Below are positions 5,310-6,325 of a stretch of DNA of 6,325 nucleotides, in pieces. The stretch is from assembly GCA_021793595.1 (NCBI GenBank), contig JAJYSL010000255.1:1-6325 (forward strand). The letters run 5' to 3'. Below the pieces are notes generated by a model that saw only the letters and a program-made list of their open reading frames with translations, was not told where the DNA came from and did not search any database. Both the position numbers and the translations under genes were made by a program. The stretch's first letter is position 1. Each line of letters opens with the position of its first letter. The stretch is from Acidobacteriota bacterium. GTDB taxonomy: Bacteria > Acidobacteriota > Terriglobia > Terriglobales > Acidobacteriaceae.

Positions 5310-6325
5310 TCAGATGACAACCGTCTCCTGATATTCGCCAAAAACCTTGCGTAGCGTTCCGGCGATTTCGCCCACGGTTGCATAGCTTTCCACGGCGTCC
5401 AGTATTGCGGGCATCAAATTTCCCCCACCTTGGGCAGTATCCGCAACTACACGCAAAGCAGTCTGCCACCGAGCCGCGTCGCGACGAGCGCGCAGGGCCC
5501 GCACCTGCTCCACCTGTTTGCGCTCCAGCGATTCGTCGATGTGTTGCAGCGGGATTCCGGGCTCACCATCGCGCGTGAAGCGATTCACGCCGACAATCAC
5601 GGCGGATCCATCGTCGACCGCACGCTGAAATTCATAGGCCGCATTCTGAATCTCCTGCTGTACGAATCCTTGCTCAATGGCACAAAGCATTCCGCCCATT
5701 ACAGCAATCCTTTCCAGATACGCCGCGGCTCGCCTTTCGATTTCGTCGGTGAAAGCTTCAATGCAATAGGAGCCGGCAAACGGATCGACCGTCTGGGCCA
5801 CGCCTGATTCGAACGCCAGGATTTGCTGCGTTCGCAGGGCTGTGCGCGCCGCCTGCTCGGTAGGCAACGCCAGTGCTTCATCGTAGCCATTGGTGTGCAG
5901 CGACTGCGTTCCACCCAGCACTGCGGCCATGGCCTCCACAGCCGTGCGAACGATGTTATTTTCCGGCTGCTGCGCGGTCAGCGTAGAACCGGCGGTTTGC
6001 GCGTGAAAGCGCAGCATCCATGAGCGTGGATTTTTCGCGCCGAATTCTTCCCGCATGATCCTCGCCCACATGCGGCGGGCGGCACGAAACTTTGCAACTT
6101 CTTCCAGAAAATTGCTGTGCGCATTGAAGAAAAACGATAGCCGAGGAGCGAACTTGTCGATGTCGAGGCCGGCATTGATGGCTGCCTGCACGTAGGTCTT
6201 ACCGTTCGCCAGGGTGAATGCAACTTCCTGCACCGCAGTCGATCCAGCCTCCCGCATGTGATAGCCAGAGATGGAAATGGTATTCCACTCCGGTACGCTC
6301 TGATTAGCCCAGGCAAACATATCGG
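5310..6325 (-). CDS. mcmA: Methylmalonyl-CoA mutase, catalytic (large) subunit, N-terminus beyond window
   Basis: The frame runs past the right edge (an Asp codon precedes the Met at 6320), so only the C-terminal ~337 residues are seen. Recognisable mutase blocks are [66 protein letters not shown] (active-site-region His ~106 in this fragment), [36 protein letters not shown] and the closing [14 protein letters not shown]. These belong to the TIM-barrel catalytic chain of adenosylcobalamin-dependent acyl-CoA mutases, which interconvert (R)-methylmalonyl-CoA and succinyl-CoA in propionate and branched-chain metabolism. The chain stops 7 residues after GEY and has no DxHxxG cobalamin-binding domain, so this is the split type needing a separate small subunit. 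Isobutyryl- or ethylmalonyl-CoA mutase remain possible because the acyl-group-recognising N-terminal half is missing. It is the upstream gene of the likely operon with DUF4230 and kdsA. Confidence 0.93.
   Translation of the reverse strand, partial: DMFAWANQSVPEWNTISISGYHMREAGSTAVQEVAFTLANGKTYVQAAINAGLDIDKFAPRLSFFFNAHSNFLEEVAKFRAARRMWARIMREEFGAKNPRSWMLRFHAQTAGSTLTAQQPENNIVRTAVEAMAAVLGGTQSLHTNGYDEALALPTEQAARTALRTQQILAFESGVAQTVDPFAGSYCIEAFTDEIERRAAAYLERIAVMGGMLCAIEQGFVQQEIQNAAYEFQRAVDDGSAVIVGVNRFTRDGEPGIPLQHIDESLERKQVEQVRALRARRDAARWQTALRVVADTAQGGGNLMPAILDAVESYATVGEIAGTLRKVFGEYQETVVI

Noticed and set aside
5251..5469. Upstream extension of the DUF4230 frame, overlapping the mutase gene
   Set aside because: Cys/Arg-rich shadow translation of the mutase 3' end; no start codon in the intergenic gap, and the ATG at 5250 directly precedes a plausible cytoplasmic tail and membrane helix.

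Overview
The window reads as chromosomal DNA of a Gram-negative, soil-type bacterium, most likely of Acidobacteriota (Terriglobia/Acidobacteriales-like). This is inferred from moderately high GC, a KDO8P synthase (so an LPS-type outer membrane), a split-type methylmalonyl-CoA mutase, a Tat-exported glycoside hydrolase and a secreted Gln/Ala-rich protein of a style I associate with that phylum. No database search was possible, so the taxonomy is tentative. I see no tRNA, rRNA, CRISPR array, insertion sequence, phage gene or attachment site.

Layout, left to right. (1) Positions 1-597 (+) hold the C-terminal part of a GH29 alpha-L-fucosidase; its start lies outside the window. (2) Positions 629-2191 (-) encode a complete GH32 beta-fructofuranosidase/levanase-type enzyme with a Tat signal. 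It converges on the fucosidase across about 30 bp filled by a hairpin. (3) Positions 2192-2533 form a divergent intergenic region. On the GH32 side it has a LacI-operator-like site. On the other side it has a recognisable sigma70-type promoter, a perfect dyad in the promoter spacer, and a short leader that can fold over the Shine-Dalgarno sequence. (4) Positions 2534-3661 (+) encode a secreted 375-residue protein of unknown function resembling DUF4412. (5) On the minus strand, reading from the right edge, come a methylmalonyl-CoA mutase catalytic subunit (5310-6325, N-terminus cut off by the window), a membrane-anchored DUF4230 protein (4597-5250) and kdsA (3712-4560). They are co-directional with gaps of 59 and 36 bp, so they probably form one transcription unit. 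It converges on gene 4 across a second hairpin.

Functionally there are two parts. The left part is secreted glycan breakdown: fucosidase plus fructosidase, in opposite orientations, so a neighbourhood rather than an operon. The right part mixes propionate/branched-chain acyl-CoA metabolism (mutase) with outer-membrane lipid A-core synthesis (kdsA), with a DUF4230 membrane protein of unknown role between them. Nothing here amounts to a clearly new multi-gene system. The best leads are the compact regulatory region before the 375-residue secreted protein and the unexplained DUF4230-kdsA pairing.
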